Source: Franzmannia qiaohouensis
GTDB lineage: Bacteria > Pseudomonadota > Gammaproteobacteria > Pseudomonadales > Halomonadaceae
Direction of reading: 5' to 3'
DNA: 64,000 nucleotides
Assembly (NCBI RefSeq): GCF_031451695.1
Contig: NZ_JARWAM010000013.1
Span: 72,703 to 136,702, forward strand
Position 1 is the first letter of the stretch. The number at the start of each line of letters is the position of its first letter. The notes beneath the pieces were generated by a model. It was not told the origin of the DNA. It made no database searches and saw nothing but the letters and a program-made list of their open reading frames with translations. Shown here piece by piece: positions 25,586-35,600 of the stretch. Both the position numbers and the translations under genes were made by a program.

Positions 25586-26488
25586 ATGGCCCCTGCCGCT
25601 GCCGCTCGTCAACCCACCCACGTAACCCTTCCTGCCAGCGCCCACCAGCCCGCCATCGAGCTGCCCGCCATCGGCCAGGGCACCTGGTACATGGGCGAAG
25701 GCCTGGCCCCGCACCACGACGAGGTCCGCGCCCTTCAGCAGGGGCTGGAACTGGGCATGAGCGTCATCGATACCGCCGAGATGTACGCCGAGGGCGGCGC
25801 CGAGCGGGTCGTGGGTGAAGCCCTGGCCGGACGCCGCGACCAGGCCTTCCTGGTCTCCAAGGTCTACCCCTGGAATGCCGGGCGCGACAGCGCCATTGCC
25901 GCCTGCGAGGCGAGCCTCTCACGCCTCGACACCGACTACCTGGACCTCTACCTGCTGCACTGGCCGGGCAACATTCCCCTCGACGAGACCCTCGAAGCCT
26001 TCGAGCGACTGCTCGAGCAGGGCAAGATCCGGCGTTTCGGTGTCTCCAACTTCGACCACGATGAAATGGCAAGCCTCAGCGCGGTGCCCGGCGGTGGCGA
26101 GTGCGCCACCAACCAAGTGCTCTATCACCTCGGCTCACGCGGCATCGAACGGCGACTCCGGCCCTGGCTGCGCCAGCACGACATTCCGCTGATGGCCTAC
26201 TGCCCTATCGCCCAGGGCGGGCGGCTGCGCGACAGCCTGCTGACACATCCCGAAGTGCTCGAAATCTCCTCGGGCCTCGGCATCACACCCGCACAGCTGC
26301 TACTCGCCTGGGCGATCCGCCCCGTCGACGGCAAGCGCGACGTCATCGCCATTCCCAAGGCGGTGCGCAGCGAGCACGTCGAGCAGAACGCTCGTGCGCT
26401 GGACATTGCGCTAAATGACGAGGCACTCGCCCGGCTCGATGCCGCCTTCCCGGTGCCCAGCCATGACGTTCCCCTGGATATCGTTTAG
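25586..26488 (+). CDS. Aldo/keto reductase
   Basis: 300 residues from the ATG at 25586, which has a GGAG 9 bases upstream; an ATG at 25565 has no RBS. The catalytic tetrad of the AKR barrel is complete: Asp and Tyr in IDTAEMYAEGG, Lys in LVSKVYPWN and His in LLHWPG. GVSNFDHDEM and IPKAVRSEHVEQN are the usual NADPH-binding loops. Related to the YeaE/methylglyoxal-reductase-like group. Divergent from the DUF1415 gene; no operon partner. Confidence 0.93.
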   Translation: MAPAAAARQPTHVTLPASAHQPAIELPAIGQGTWYMGEGLAPHHDEVRALQQGLELGMSVIDTAEMYAEGGAERVVGEALAGRRDQAFLVSKVYPWNAGRDSAIAACEASLSRLDTDYLDLYLLHWPGNIPLDETLEAFERLLEQGKIRRFGVSNFDHDEMASLSAVPGGGECATNQVLYHLGSRGIERRLRPWLRQHDIPLMAYCPIAQGGRLRDSLLTHPEVLEISSGLGITPAQLLLAWAIRPVDGKRDVIAIPKAVRSEHVEQNARALDIALNDEALARLDAAFPVPSHDVPLDIV

Positions 26489-26497
26489 CCGCAGCAT

Positions 26498-27166
26498 TCA
26501 GCCAACCCGGCCTCGCCGCGATGCAAGACGGTCAGCCAAGCGAGTCGGCTCGGGCAACTTGGTACGCCCCAGGCAGCGCACCACCCAGTCGACCGCAGTG
26601 GGCAAGCCGAGGCGGTGACCCGGTGAGACGAACACCGGCTTGACGTTCTCCCGCGTGCGCAACACCGCGCCAATGGTATCGCCGCGATGGGTCAACGGCG
26701 TCCATTCGCCCCTGGCCTCGGGCACCTCACCGTAGTGCCCGCACAGCCGCGACTTGGCGATGCCAATGGTCGGCAGGTCGAGCCACAGGCCGAGATGTGC
26801 GGCAACGCCCAGGCGCCGCGGATGAGCGATGCCCTGGCCGTCGACCATGACCAGCTCCGGGCGCCGCTGCAGCATATCGAAAGCCGACAGCGCCGCTGGC
26901 ACTTCACGGAAAGAAAGTAGCCCGGGCACATAGGGCATGCGGGTGGGCTCACGATGGACGTGCTGTTCGAGGCATTCGAGGGAGGGCCAAGCCAATACCA
27001 CCACCGCGGCGCGGGTGATCTCGCCCGCCGCCTCGAAGCCAATATCCACCCCGGCGATGGTGCGCACGTCATCCAGACGATCATCGAGTATCACGCGTGG
27101 CGCCAGCTTACGCTGAAGGGCGATGGCCTCGGACGCTGTCAGCGCCCAGTCGTGGAGTGACGTCAC
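26498..27166 (-). CDS. nfi: Endonuclease V (deoxyinosine 3' endonuclease)
   Basis: 222 residues from a GTG at 27166 with AAGGAG six bases upstream. Nicks DNA at the second phosphodiester 3' of deoxyinosine to start repair of deaminated adenine. Motifs: AGVDIGFE (catalytic Asp), PYVPGLLSFRE (PYxP wedge and Glu), MVDGQGIAHPRRLGVAAHLGL (Asp) and GIAKSRL, all diagnostic. Convergent with the aldo/keto reductase gene, 9 bases apart. Confidence 0.96.
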   Translation of the reverse strand: MTSLHDWALTASEAIALQRKLAPRVILDDRLDDVRTIAGVDIGFEAAGEITRAAVVVLAWPSLECLEQHVHREPTRMPYVPGLLSFREVPAALSAFDMLQRRPELVMVDGQGIAHPRRLGVAAHLGLWLDLPTIGIAKSRLCGHYGEVPEARGEWTPLTHRGDTIGAVLRTRENVKPVFVSPGHRLGLPTAVDWVVRCLGRTKLPEPTRLADRLASRRGRVG

Positions 27167-27215
27167 CAGGCGCTCCTTGGGCAGGCAAGAGTCGAGGAGC
27201 TAGCACAACTCTCGA

Positions 27216-27635
27216 TTACTCGCAGAAGCCCCACCCCTCCAGTAGCATGCGCAGCTTTTCGACCCGGGCGCGATTCTTGCCAAGGTCGGTGACGCCCAGC
27301 CGCGAAGCGCTACGCACATGGCAGACGGCCTCCTCTTCGCTCCACAGGAATTCGAGATCGTCGACAAAACCGAACAGCGGCGAACGGCACTCGGCATGGA
27401 TGTAATCCTCCGAAGCGGTGACGATCTCGGCGTCTTCACACCCAGCAAGTGCTGTCTGCAAGCGCTTCATCAGCTCGGTTCTGGAACGATCACCGGGGTT
27501 CAGCGGCGCGATGTAGTGGGCGTCGTCGTCGGCCTGGCTACACACGCTGTTGGCCGTGCTGGGGCATTCGGCCAGTCGACCGTTGCGAATACCCAGGGTG
27601 TCAGGACGTTTGCTGGTCAACGGATTGGTCATCAT
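27216..27635 (-). CDS. DUF1499 family protein
   Basis: 139 residues. Family features: GRLAECPSTANSVCSQ near the N terminus, AEIVTASEDYIHAECRSPLFGFVDDLEF in the middle and a C-terminal GKNRARVEKLR. No signal peptide or membrane segment is seen. The AGAGGA RBS lies about 9 bases before the first of two adjacent ATGs. Function unknown. A perfect 15-base palindrome (27683-27697) sits about 50 bases upstream of the start. Confidence 0.88.
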   Translation of the reverse strand: MMTNPLTSKRPDTLGIRNGRLAECPSTANSVCSQADDDAHYIAPLNPGDRSRTELMKRLQTALAGCEDAEIVTASEDYIHAECRSPLFGFVDDLEFLWSEEEAVCHVRSASRLGVTDLGKNRARVEKLRMLLEGWGFCE

Positions 27636-27682
27636 GGGTCGCGTCCTCTTTTGTTATCGCCGTGACGTTTCTCACACTATAT

Positions 27683-27697
27683 TGGAAATATTTTCCA
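27683..27697. promoter_or_regulatory. Perfect 6-3-6 palindrome upstream of the DUF1499 gene
   Basis: TGGAAA-TAT-TTTCCA within an A+T-rich patch (27678-27720) in an otherwise GC-rich region, placed where a promoter of the minus-strand gene would be. A possible operator; the regulator is unknown. Confidence 0.4.
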
Positions 27698-27803
27698 TAG
27701 AAAAGTTCAGCGAATATCAGCATCAGTGCCGCAAGCCAAAAGCGACCTCTCGACTAGTCAGTCAAGTCCAGATTTGCGCGCTTGGCAAGTCATGGCAGAA
27801 ACA

Positions 27804-27836
27804 CCTGCGGCCCGCTTCCATGAAGCGGGCCGCAGG
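27804..27836 (-). terminator. Strong hairpin ending the TAXI TRAP operon
   Basis: A perfect 15-bp stem (27804-27818 with 27822-27836) with a 3-base loop. Downstream on the minus strand is a short T-rich tail (TGTTTCT). It lies 32 bases past the permease stop, the expected place for a rho-independent terminator. Confidence 0.8.
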
Positions 27837-27867
27837 CCAAGGATCCAACGCATGGGCAGACGTGCTA

Positions 27868-30063
27868 TCAGGTCGGCAAGGGGCGGCCCCCCGACCGGCT
27901 ACGCTGCATCAGCAGCAGGCCAGCACCTACCGCAAGACCGGCGATATCGGTGTAGATGCCGCCGTAGATCATGCAGATCGCGCCGCCCAGCAGCAGCAAC
28001 CGCTGCCACGCCTTGACCGCGCCGAAGTACCAGGCCTGCACGGCCGCGGCGAGCATCACCACGCCAATCGTCGCGGTCACCGCGACGCGCAGGATCTGCA
28101 TACCGCTGCCCTCCATCAGGATCGCCGGGCTGTAGAAGAACATGAACGGCACGATGAAGGCCGCCAGCCCGATCTTGAACGAGGTGGTCGAGGTCTCCAT
28201 GGCGTTGGCCCCGGAGATCCCCGAGGCCGCATAAGCGGCCAGTGCCACCGGCGGGGTGATCGCCGACATCACCGCGAAGTAGAACACGAAGAAGTGCGCC
28301 ACCAGCGGCTGGATGCCGATGCCGATCAGGCCCGGCGCGACCACCGAGGCGGCCACCGCATAGGCCGCCGTGGTCGGCATGCCCATGCCCAGCAGGATCG
28401 AGATGCACATGGCGAAGAACAGCGCCAGCAGCTGGCTGACCCCGGCCAGGCCGAGCAGCAGCGACGAGAAGCGCGCGCCGACCCCGGTCAGTGAGATCAC
28501 CCCGACGATCAGGCCGGCGCAGGCACACACCACGATGATCTGGATCGACATGGTACCGGCCAGCTGCAGCGCCTTGAGGATCGAACGCACGCCCATCTTG
28601 TGCGGCGATAGCCAACTGACCACCGCCGCCGAGGCGGTCGCCAGGGTACCGGCCCGGATCACCGAGTAGCCCATGAACAGCGCGGCGATCAGGATGATGA
28701 TCGGCGCGAACAGGTAGACCTGCTTGACCAGGCGCCGGAACTGCGGGATCTCGTCCTTGCGCATGCCGCGCATGCCCTTGCGCGCCGCCTCGAAGTCGAC
28801 CATGCAGTAGACCGAGAGGAAGTACAGGGCGGCGGGGATCAGCGCCGCCACGGCGATCTCGCGGTAGGGAATGCCGGTGATCTCGGCCATGATGAAGGCG
28901 CCGGCGCCCATGATCGGCGGCATGATCTGGCCGCCGCTGGAGGCCGCGGCCTCGATCGCCCCAGCGCTGCGCGCCGGGTAGCCGACCTTCTTCATCAGCG
29001 GAATGGTCAGCGAGCCGGTGGAGACCACGTTGCCGGCGCTGGTGCCGTTGATCATGCCCATCAGGCCGGAGGCGAAGATCGATACCTTGGCCGGGCCGCC
29101 GCGGGCGCGGCCGGCGGCGGCGAAGGCGAAGTTGACGAAGTAGTCGCCGACCTTGGAGGCCTGCAGGAAGGCGGCGAAGATGATGAACAGGATGATATAG
29201 GTCGACGATACCGCGGTGGTCGGGCCGAGGATCCCGGCATCGGTATACACCTGGCTGAAGAAGCGGCCGATCGACAGCCCCGGATAGCCGAGGAAGCCGG
29301 GCAGATAGGGCCCACCCCAGACGTAGAGCAGGAACACCAGCGAGATGATCACCAGCGCGTTGCCGGTGACCCGGCGGGTCATCTCGAGAATCAGCAGCGA
29401 GCCGGCGATGGCGGCGTAGGAGATGCCCATCGGCGCGAACGAGGTGCCGGTGGACATGCGCAGCGGGGTATTGTAGATGACCAGGAAATAGCCGGCGCTG
29501 GCCAGCGCGCAGACCATCAGCACCAGGTCGGGCAGCGCGAACTTCTCGCGCACCTGGCGGTACAGCCACGACATCACGATGGCCGCGGCGGTGGCCAGGA
29601 TCAGCGGATAGCCGTAGTGCCAGGCCTCGATATGCGGCTCGATGCGCATCGCGCCACCCTCGATGGTGCGCCACATCAGGACGGTCTGCAGCAGCGCATA
29701 GAGCGCCGGCAGCAACAGCAGGGCGGAGAGCACGGTCTGCCACTTGGGCGCCGCCTGCTGGGTGTCGGCGGCGAAACGCCCGCCGGTATACAGGCCGTAG
29801 CCGAGGATCAAGGCGCCGGCGATGTGAATCACGCGGTACGACCAGGTCTCCATCGGGATCACGTTGAGGGTGATCAGGTGGAACAGCGAATAGGCCACGG
29901 CGAGGCCGGCGAACAGCGCCCACTGCCAGCCGGTGAACAGCCGGCGGTTGGACTCGATGACCTCTTCGTCGACGCCATCGGCCAGCAGCTCGGCGGCGTC
30001 TTTTTTCTTGGCCGCCTCGCCTGCGCCCTGCCCCGAAGGCGGGGTCTTGTCGTTATCGCTCAT
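27868..30063 (-). CDS. TRAP transporter fused permease (small and large subunits joined), TAXI type
   Basis: 731 residues from the ATG at 30063, six bases after GGAGGTG; a GTG nine bases upstream is an alternative. A soluble N-terminal ~45 residues precede many transmembrane helices, first a DctQ-like set and then a DctM-like set with the conserved INGTSAGNVVSTGSLTIPLMK, GGQIMPPIMGAGAFIMAE and GMGMPTTAAYAV loops. Uses an ion gradient with a TAXI binding protein to import an organic acid; the ligand is unknown. Downstream of that binding-protein gene, separated by a hairpin. Confidence 0.93.
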   Translation of the reverse strand: MSDNDKTPPSGQGAGEAAKKKDAAELLADGVDEEVIESNRRLFTGWQWALFAGLAVAYSLFHLITLNVIPMETWSYRVIHIAGALILGYGLYTGGRFAADTQQAAPKWQTVLSALLLLPALYALLQTVLMWRTIEGGAMRIEPHIEAWHYGYPLILATAAAIVMSWLYRQVREKFALPDLVLMVCALASAGYFLVIYNTPLRMSTGTSFAPMGISYAAIAGSLLILEMTRRVTGNALVIISLVFLLYVWGGPYLPGFLGYPGLSIGRFFSQVYTDAGILGPTTAVSSTYIILFIIFAAFLQASKVGDYFVNFAFAAAGRARGGPAKVSIFASGLMGMINGTSAGNVVSTGSLTIPLMKKVGYPARSAGAIEAAASSGGQIMPPIMGAGAFIMAEITGIPYREIAVAALIPAALYFLSVYCMVDFEAARKGMRGMRKDEIPQFRRLVKQVYLFAPIIILIAALFMGYSVIRAGTLATASAAVVSWLSPHKMGVRSILKALQLAGTMSIQIIVVCACAGLIVGVISLTGVGARFSSLLLGLAGVSQLLALFFAMCISILLGMGMPTTAAYAVAASVVAPGLIGIGIQPLVAHFFVFYFAVMSAITPPVALAAYAASGISGANAMETSTTSFKIGLAAFIVPFMFFYSPAILMEGSGMQILRVAVTATIGVVMLAAAVQAWYFGAVKAWQRLLLLGGAICMIYGGIYTDIAGLAVGAGLLLMQRSRSGGRPLPT

Positions 30064-30148
30064 CAGCGTCACCTCCAGGCATCATGCGACGGCGTTGGCC
30101 GCCATGATGGCGGTTGGCCGGCAGCGCATGAATTGACAATAGACAAAA

Positions 30149-30176
30149 TGGCCGCTCACCTCACGGTGAGCGGCCA
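30149..30176 (-). terminator. Intercistronic hairpin with T-tail between TAXI binding protein and permease
   Basis: TGGCCGCTCACC (30149-30160) pairs over 12 bp with GGTGAGCGGCCA (30165-30176), loop TCAC. On the minus strand TTTTGTCT follows. It is 27 bases past the binding-protein stop and 86 before the permease start, so it probably gives partial termination and more binding protein than permease. Confidence 0.75.
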
Positions 30177-30202
30177 AGCGTAGCGATCAACGCAAGCAGC
30201 GC

Positions 30203-31183
30203 TTAGTGAATCATGTCGTCATCGATCTCGTAGCCGTTTTCGTTGAACCAGCGCGCGGCACCGGCATGGAATGGCATAACGTCGTTGTGCACGACATTCT
30301 CGGGGATGGTGGTCTCGGCACTACGGTGCACGTCCATCATCTTGTCGTTGTTCTCCATGGTGATGCGCGTAACTTCGTAGACGAAGTCTTCCGGCAGGTC
30401 GCAACGAGCGATGGCGAAGTTCCACATCGACACGGCGCGAGCATCTTCCTCGAGGGTCTCGTAGGTGTTGGCCGGGATCATGAACTCGGAGACCGGGAAG
30501 GCCTCGATGGCGGCCTGCTGCTCTTCCTCGGTGAACTCGATGATGTTGACGTCGGTCTGCACCTCGAGCTGGCTGACCGCCGGGATCGGGATGCCTGCGG
30601 CGAAGGCGATGACGTCGAGCAGGCCGTCCTGCAGCTGGCCACCGAGGTCGGTCCAGCCGCCGTTACGGCGCTCGAAGTCGATGCCCAGCTCCTCGAGGAT
30701 CGCCGGGAAGTAAGTATCCGAGGTCGAGCCGGACGGCCCGAAGCCGATGCGCGCACCGTCGGGAATCTCGGAGATGCTGGTAATTCCAGAGTTCGACAAG
30801 GCAGTAATCGAGAACGGCGTCTCGTACATCGGGAACATGGCGCAGACGTTGTCCATCGGCACACCTGGCGCCAGCGGGCTCTCACCATTCACCGCGTCGG
30901 TCGCGGGCCCCATGGTGGCCATGCCGAAGGAGATGTCGCCGTTGTGAACCAGCGCCAGGTTCTGGGTCGGGCCGCCGGTGACTTCGCCACCACCGGAGAT
31001 ATCGCCGAGTTCATCAGCGATCAGGTTGGCCCAGCCGGAGCCGTAGATGTAGTAGGTGCCGCCCTGGCTCGCGGTACCCATGGTGAAGCTCTCGGGCCAG
31101 CCTTCTCGGTCGGCCACGGCCTGGGTAGCGGTAGCCATCATCACGGTGGCGGCAGCGAGGGGAAGCAGTGCGAAACGTTTCAC
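30203..31183 (-). CDS. TAXI family TRAP solute-binding protein
   Basis: 326 residues. Signal peptide MKRFALLPLAAATVMMATATQAVA, mature from about residue 25. The mature N terminus FTMGTASQGGTYYIYGSGWANLIADE is the hallmark of TAXI (TRAP-associated extracytoplasmic immunogenic) proteins, as are ARIGFGPSGSTSDTYFPAILEELG and the DV.AFAAGIPIPAVSQLE segment. Periplasmic receptor that delivers ligand to the fused permease downstream. Ligands of TAXI proteins are mostly unknown; glutamate-like or other carboxylates are possible. Confidence 0.93.
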   Translation of the reverse strand: MKRFALLPLAAATVMMATATQAVADREGWPESFTMGTASQGGTYYIYGSGWANLIADELGDISGGGEVTGGPTQNLALVHNGDISFGMATMGPATDAVNGESPLAPGVPMDNVCAMFPMYETPFSITALSNSGITSISEIPDGARIGFGPSGSTSDTYFPAILEELGIDFERRNGGWTDLGGQLQDGLLDVIAFAAGIPIPAVSQLEVQTDVNIIEFTEEEQQAAIEAFPVSEFMIPANTYETLEEDARAVSMWNFAIARCDLPEDFVYEVTRITMENNDKMMDVHRSAETTIPENVVHNDVMPFHAGAARWFNENGYEIDDDMIH

Positions 31184-31242
31184 AAGCGTACTCCAGTTGT
31201 TGTTTTGCGGAATGCAGTGTCTGCGGAGGCAAAAGCGAATTA

Positions 31243-31270
31243 ATTGTACAAGAAATCAACAATGTACAAT
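31243..31270. promoter_or_regulatory. Inverted repeat upstream of the TAXI TRAP operon
   Basis: ATTGTACA at 31243-31250 is mirrored by TGTACAAT at 31263-31270, spaced by 12 bases in an A+T-rich patch about 60-90 bases upstream of the binding-protein start. It looks like a GntR/FCD or LacI-type operator pair over a promoter. The regulator gene is not nearby. Confidence 0.45.
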
Positions 31271-31414
31271 ATCTAGGGTAGCGGTGCGGCTGGCCAGGTG
31301 CAAAGCAGCGGAAAGCTTTTGCGACTAATGGATGATGGCTCATCCCCTATGCGCTGCAGCCGAAGTTCCCAGGCGCTATCATCGAGCCTTTCGCCTCATC
31401 GCCCAGGAGCCTTC

Positions 31415-32683
31415 GTGAAGCTGATCCACACCGCCGACTGGCACCTCGGTCAGAGTTTCCACGGCCAGGAGCGCCACGCCGAGCACCGCGCCTTCCTGGA
31501 CTGGCTGCTCGATACCCTTGCCGAGCGCCGAGCCGACGCCCTGCTGGTGGCCGGCGACCTGTTCGACGTGGTCAACCCCTCGCTGCGCGCCCAGGAGTTG
31601 CTCTACGACTTCATCGTCCGCGCCCACCAGCGGCTGCCGCGGCTGGATATCGTGCTGATCGCCGGTAACCACGACAGCGGCAACCGCATCGAACTGCCGG
31701 CACCGCTGATGAAACGCCTGCGCACCCACGCCCTGGGCCGGGTGAACTGGCTGGATGATGGCCGCCTCGACGCCGAGCGCCTGCTGGTACCGCTGACCGA
31801 CAGCGACGGCGAGACCCGCGCCTGGTGCCTGGCGCTGCCCTTTCTGCGCCCCGCCGAGGTCACCGGGGCGGGGCTTGGTGGCGACCAAACCGCCGACGAT
31901 GGCGAACGCCGCAACGACTATGTAGCCGGCATCGAACGGGTCCACCAGCAGCTGATTGCCGCCGCCCGCGACCGGCGCCAGCCCGGCCAGGCGCTGGTCG
32001 CCATGAGCCACGCCCACCTGCACGGCGCGGCGGTGTCGGAAGCCAGCGAGCGTCCCATCGTGATCGGCGGCGAAGAGTCGATCTCGGCGTCGCTGTTCCC
32101 CGCCGAGATCGCCTATGTCGCCCTCGGCCATCTGCACCGCGCCCAGCAGGTTGGCGAGGCGCGCATCCGCTACAGCGGCAGCCCCCTGCCGCTGGACTTC
32201 AGCGAGGTCGACTATCCGCACCAGGTGGTCGAGGTCACCCTCGACGGCGACAGGCTGGCGGCCAGCGAGGCGATTCGCGTGCCGCGCCCGGTGGCCATGC
32301 TGCGCATCGGCCCCGCGCCCCTTGAAGAGGTTCTTGCCGAGCTAGAGGCCCTGGAGGATGACCCCGCGCTTGCCCGTGAGCGCTGGCCCTGGCTGGAGGT
32401 ACGCGTCGAGCTCGAGGCGCCGATTCCCGACCTGCGCGCCCAGGTAGACGCCGCCCTGGACGGTAAATCCCTGCGCCTGCTGCGTTTGGAGCGGCGCCTG
32501 CCGCGGGTCGCCGAACAGGCCGACACGGCGCGGATCGACCTCGAGAGCCTGGGGCCGCGCAAGCTCTTCGAGCGCACCTGGCAAGCGCGCTGGGGCGAGC
32601 CCCCCGGCGAGGCGGTGATGGCCGACCTCGACCAGCTGCTGCAGGAGGTGCTGGACAGCGACGACGAGGAGCCGCGGCCATGA
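31415..32683 (+). CDS. sbcD: Exonuclease SbcCD subunit D
   Basis: 422 residues from a GTG at 31415 with CAGGAGC eight bases upstream; the frame extends about 117 bases further 5' but without family sequence. Mre11-type metallophosphoesterase: HTADWHLGQSFHG, VAGDLFDVVNPS, IAGNHDSGNR, SHAHLHGA and YVALGHLH supply the di-Mn ligands. With SbcC it cleaves hairpins and protein-blocked DNA ends. The stop overlaps the sbcC start as ATGA, so the subunits are co-translated. Confidence 0.96.
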   Translation: MKLIHTADWHLGQSFHGQERHAEHRAFLDWLLDTLAERRADALLVAGDLFDVVNPSLRAQELLYDFIVRAHQRLPRLDIVLIAGNHDSGNRIELPAPLMKRLRTHALGRVNWLDDGRLDAERLLVPLTDSDGETRAWCLALPFLRPAEVTGAGLGGDQTADDGERRNDYVAGIERVHQQLIAAARDRRQPGQALVAMSHAHLHGAAVSEASERPIVIGGEESISASLFPAEIAYVALGHLHRAQQVGEARIRYSGSPLPLDFSEVDYPHQVVEVTLDGDRLAASEAIRVPRPVAMLRIGPAPLEEVLAELEALEDDPALARERWPWLEVRVELEAPIPDLRAQVDAALDGKSLRLLRLERRLPRVAEQADTARIDLESLGPRKLFERTWQARWGEPPGEAVMADLDQLLQEVLDSDDEEPRP

Positions 32684-35600
32684 AGATCCTCGCCCTGCGC
32701 CTCGCCAACCTGGCCTCGCTGCCCGGCCCCCTCGAGCTCGACTTCACCACCGCGCCGCTGCGCGATGCCGGCCTGTTCGCCATCACCGGCCCCACCGGGG
32801 CCGGCAAGAGCACCCTGCTCGACGCGCTGTGCCTGGCGCTCTACGGCAGCACCCCGCGGCTGCGCCAGGCGCCGGTGCGCGACGCCTCGCTGCCCGACGT
32901 GGAGGGCGAGACCCTCAACACCGCCGACCCGCGCACCCTGCTGCGCCGCGGTACCGCCAGCGGCCATGCCGAGGTCGACTTCCTGGGCCGCGACGGCCGC
33001 CGCTACCGCGCCCGCTGGGCGGTGCGCCGCGCCCGGGAAAAGGCCAGCGGCCGCCTGCAGGCCGCCGAGCAGTCGCTGCGCGATCTCGACGCCGACCAGC
33101 TGCTGACCACCCAGAAGCGCGAGTTCGACCGCCTGCTTCCCGAACGCCTGGGGCTCAGCTTCGACCAGTTCACGCGTGCCGTACTGCTGGCCCAGAGCGA
33201 GTTCGCCGCCTTCCTAAAGGCCGACGACAACGAGCGCAGCGACCTGCTCGAGCGCCTCACCGGCACCGCCGAGTACTCGCAAATCTCGATCGCCGCCTAC
33301 CGCCGCGCCAGCCAAGCAAAGAAGGCAGTGGACGCCCTCGACGCCAAACTCGCCGATGACCTGCCCGCCGAGCCCGAGGCGCGCACCGAACTCGAGCGCG
33401 CCGCCGAGGTCACCCAGCAAGCACTCACTAACCTGAAGAAGCAGCAGGAAAGGCTTTCTACACGGCAGCGCTGGCATGATGACGACGCCCGCTTGCGCGA
33501 CGCCTATCGCCAGGGCGTTGCCCAGCGGCAAGCCGCCGACGACGCCTGGCAGGGGCTGGCGCAGCAGCGTGCCGACCGCGCCTGGCGCCAGCGGATCGCG
33601 CCCCAGCGCCACGCCCTCGCCCGCCAGGCCGCTCTCCCCGGCGAGATCGCCACCCTGGAGGCGACCCACGCCAAGACACAGCGCGCGCTGGAGACGGCGC
33701 GCTCAGACCAGCAAGCCGCCACTACAGCGCTTTCAACGGCGGAGCAAGCACTCACTGACGCCAGCGACGCCAGGCAGCGCGCCGAGCCCGCGCTACGTCA
33801 AGCGCGCGAACAGTCTCAGCAGTTGGAAAGCGTGGATAAACAGCTTGCCGACCTCGCAGCGACGCACCGCCAGCAGCAGGCACGCGCCGCCACCCTCAGT
33901 GATGAACACCGCAAGGCCCACGAGGCCCAGCAGGGCCGCCAGCGTGAGCGAGATGACAGGCAGGCGACCCTCAAGCAGCTGATGGGCACGCACCCGCGCC
34001 TGGACGACGCCCGCCAGGCCGCCCAGCAGGCCCACGACAGCGCCGCCCAGCGCCAGCTGGCCCTTGGCGAACTGGCCGGCCGCTGGCAGGAGCTGGAGCG
34101 CACCCATGCCAACCAGCGTCGGCTCGCCGACCAGCTGGAGAAAGACCAGGCAGCGCGCACGCGGCTGCTGGAGGAGGGCCAGGCCGCGCGCCAGCGCCTT
34201 GACAAGGCCGAGGGCCACCTCGCAAGCGTCAGCGCACTGATCGAGCGCAGCCGCGCGGTGCGCAGCGAGAGCGTGGCACAGCTGCGCGCCCAGTTGCAGG
34301 AGGGCGAGCCCTGCCCGGTGTGCGGCGGGCTCGACCATCCCTGGCGCCAGCAGCCGCCCACGACACCCGAGGCTGCCCAGCTCGCTGCCCAGGAGGCGGA
34401 AGAAGCGCGCCAGCTGGATGACGCCAAGCAGGCCCGCGACGCCGCCCAGCAGCAGCGCGACACCCTGCTCGGCGAATACCGCGCCGTGGAGGCCGCCCTG
34501 GCCCAGGGCCACAAGGCGCTGGAGGAGACCGGCCAGCGCTTAACCAGCGCCCGGTCGGCGCTGCAGGAGCATCCGCTATATGGCGAGCTGGCGGAGGTTA
34601 ACGACGCACAGCGCGACGCCTGGCTACGCGCCCAGCAGGATGACAGCGAGTCTCGCCGGCGGCGCGAGCGCCACACCCTCGATGAACTCGCCCGGGCCGA
34701 GGCCGAGCTTGCCCCCCTCGAGGAGACCCTGCGCCAGGGAGAGCTGGCCCTGGCGCGCCTGGCGGCCGACAAGGCCGGCGCCGACCAGCGGCTGGCCGAA
34801 CTCGACGCGCAGCTGCCGCCGCTACGCGAGCAGCGCACCACCCTGGCCCGGTGCCTGACCCAGACACTCGGTGAGCACGCCAGCCCGGATGCCTGGCAGC
34901 AGCGGCTCGACGCCGCCCTGGAGAGCGCCCGCCGGGAGCGCGAGCAAGCACTTACTCAGCAGCACGCTGCCGAACAGGCCCGGCTGCGTCTTACTCAGCA
35001 GCGCGACTACGAGGCCGAGCAGCTCAGCGCAAGGCGCCACGAGCTCGAGACGCTCAGCGCCGAGCTGGACGCCTGGCGCGGTGCCCACCCCGAGCTGGAC
35101 GATGCCACGCTCGCCCGCCTGTTGGCCCAGGGCGACGACGAGGCCAGCGCAGAGGAGCAGCGAATCGAGGCCGCCGACCAGGCCCGCCAGCGCGCCGCCG
35201 CCACCCTGGCCGAGCGGCGCACGGCGCTGCTCGAACACCGCCGCGGCCAGGGGCTGCTGGACCCCGACGACGATGAGGATGCCCTGCTCGGTGAGCGCGC
35301 CGAGGCCGAGCTGGACCGCCTGCGCCAGGTGCTCAGCGAGGAGCGCCAGGCCCTGGCCCCCCAGCTGGAGGCCGCCCAGCAGGCCCGCGACGACGCCGCC
35401 TTCGCGCTCGGCGACGACGACCGCAAGCGCGCCCGCCAGCAGGCCGGCCAGGCCGAACGCGAGGCCGCGCGTGCCGAGCACCGCCGCTGGGGGCAGATCA
35501 GCGAGCTGATCGGCTCCGCCGACGGCAAACTGTTCCGGCGCATCGCCCAGGCCTACAACCTCGAGCAGCTCCTCGAGCACGCCAACCTGCACCTCGCCGG

